From Roseibium aquae (GTDB taxonomy: Bacteria > Pseudomonadota > Alphaproteobacteria > Rhizobiales > Stappiaceae): 64,000 nucleotides of DNA. The position numbers and the translations under genes were made by a program. The DNA is taken from assembly GCF_008711285.1 (NCBI RefSeq), contig NZ_VXDC01000001.1, positions 310,001 through 374,000 on the forward strand. The letters are read 5' to 3'. This document shows, in pieces, positions 63,339-64,000 of this stretch (the stretch's first letter is position 1; every line of letters begins with the position of its first letter). The notes beneath the pieces are model-generated. The model saw nothing but the letters and a program-made list of their open reading frames with translations, had not been told where the DNA came from and ran no database searches.

Positions 63339-64000
63339 ATGGCCACTACCCGCGACGCACTGACCGCAACTCATGTCCTGGAGGCTGTCCAACTGGCGGA
63401 GAAGGGGACGGAGAACTTAAGGGACTGGTCAGACGTTCGCGAGGAAGGACTGAGGATCCGTGTACGCCGGTATAAAGCCACGTGGCTTTTCCGTTTCCGG
63501 AACTCCACTGTCACTCTTGGCCCGGCTAATCGTTGGACGCCGAAACAGGCTCGTGAATTGGCCTCTCACATTCGAGGAATGCTCCGCTCTGGACTAGATC
63601 CTCGCCCGTGGGTTGACGCTCGACTCGCCGGAGCCTCGCATGACGAAGCGGCCGGGGTGGTTCTCCGGAGGGAGGGAAAAGAGCGGCAGGACTGGACGAT
63701 GGAAACGCTCGTCCAGCGCTACCTAGAAGATCACATCAAACAAGGAAGGGTCGTTCGCGGCGTTCGGCGTCCGCCGTCAGCCGCGACGGCAAGAGATGTC
63801 GAAGCCGTTCTATCGTCTGATCCCTTCAGCGATATCGCATCGCTGCTTGCGCGAGAACTGGACGAACGGAGCCTTGAGGACTTCCGGGACGAAATGGCGG
63901 CCGAGCATGGCGGCTCTGCTTCCCGGAAAGCGCTGGCCTACACCAAGGCCGCGTTAAACTGGGCGAGACGCCATCATTCCGCAGCGGCTGGACTCGCGGG
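63339..64000 (+). CDS. tyrosine recombinase/integrase, N-terminal part
   Basis: An open frame from ATG 63339 (AAGGA 8 bases before) runs without a stop to the window end, 220 codons. The N-terminus MATTRDALTATHVLEAVQLA leads to a DUF4102-like arm-binding domain (REEGLRIRVRRYKATWLFRF, LGPANRWTPKQARELASHIR, LRSGLDPRPWVDARL), then a basic segment with ETLVQRYLEDHIKQGR and a core-binding SAM-like fold (FRDEMAAEHGGSASRKALAY). The catalytic R-H-R-Y part lies beyond the window. Codon choice (CGA, GGA, CTA) is less GC-biased than the neighbours, in line with transfer. Position next to a tRNA fragment supports the call. Confidence 0.8.
   Translation, partial: MATTRDALTATHVLEAVQLAEKGTENLRDWSDVREEGLRIRVRRYKATWLFRFRNSTVTLGPANRWTPKQARELASHIRGMLRSGLDPRPWVDARLAGASHDEAAGVVLRREGKERQDWTMETLVQRYLEDHIKQGRVVRGVRRPPSAATARDVEAVLSSDPFSDIASLLARELDERSLEDFRDEMAAEHGGSASRKALAYTKAALNWARRHHSAAAGLA

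Overview
The window is about 60% G+C, gene-dense chromosomal DNA from an alphaproteobacterium. The mix of ABC and TRAP transporters, a DctB/DctD pair, a hydroxyproline locus with an enolase-superfamily 3-hydroxyproline dehydratase, a urea ABC transporter and alphaproteobacterial palindromic repeats suggests a marine Rhodobacterales or Labrenzia/Roseibium-like (Stappiaceae) bacterium. That assignment is inference; no rRNA or marker gene is present.

Layout. 1-2.3 kb: part of a nicotinate/hydroxypyridine degradation locus (NicD-like hydrolase, NicX dioxygenase) divergent from a flavin reductase and a MarR (NicR-like) regulator, with an AT-rich palindromic operator between them. 2.3-11.8 kb: a DUF1330 protein and a PAS-LuxR regulator, divergent from an operon for an M20 hydrolase, a Dpp/Opp-type peptide ABC transporter, an aldehyde dehydrogenase and an SDR, closed by a bidirectional terminator. 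11.8-14 kb: catalase-peroxidase KatG. 14.4-21.3 kb: DctB/DctD-type two-component system and a TAXI-TRAP transporter. 21.3-23.3 kb: an interspersed palindromic repeat between duplicated hairpins, a BadF-family kinase and a methyltransferase.

23.4-32 kb: a five-gene signalling operon: caspase-like protein, CHASE2 adenylate cyclase, secreted FecR/SH3-like protein, PAS-hybrid histidine kinase with HPt, and REC-EAL phosphodiesterase. It joins caspase-like proteolysis, cAMP and c-di-GMP, and is the best candidate for an undescribed system here. 32.7-38.8 kb: DUF4212/SSS acetate-type symporter (with an EF-hand-like loop), a cNMP-CBS-DUF294 protein, small membrane ORFs and a membrane-anchored DEDDh exonuclease.

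39.4-50.1 kb: a GntR-controlled locus for uptake and catabolism of hydroxyproline isomers: polar amino-acid ABC transporter, DapA-family deaminase, 4-hydroxyproline epimerase, semialdehyde dehydrogenase, FAD-dependent D-amino-acid oxidase, enolase-superfamily cis-3-hydroxyproline dehydratase and a proline-racemase-family trans-3-hydroxyproline dehydratase. A MITE-like palindromic element follows. 50.4-54.8 kb: RND efflux pump (permease and adaptor). 55.3-61.3 kb: urtABCDE urea transporter behind a good sigma-54 promoter. 61.4-63 kb: a LysR regulator divergent from a secreted protein resembling an iota-class carbonic anhydrase. 63.1-64 kb: the edge of a genomic island: a 3' fragment of tRNA-Met(CAU), iterated GAATCCTT sites and the start of a tyrosine integrase that runs off the window.
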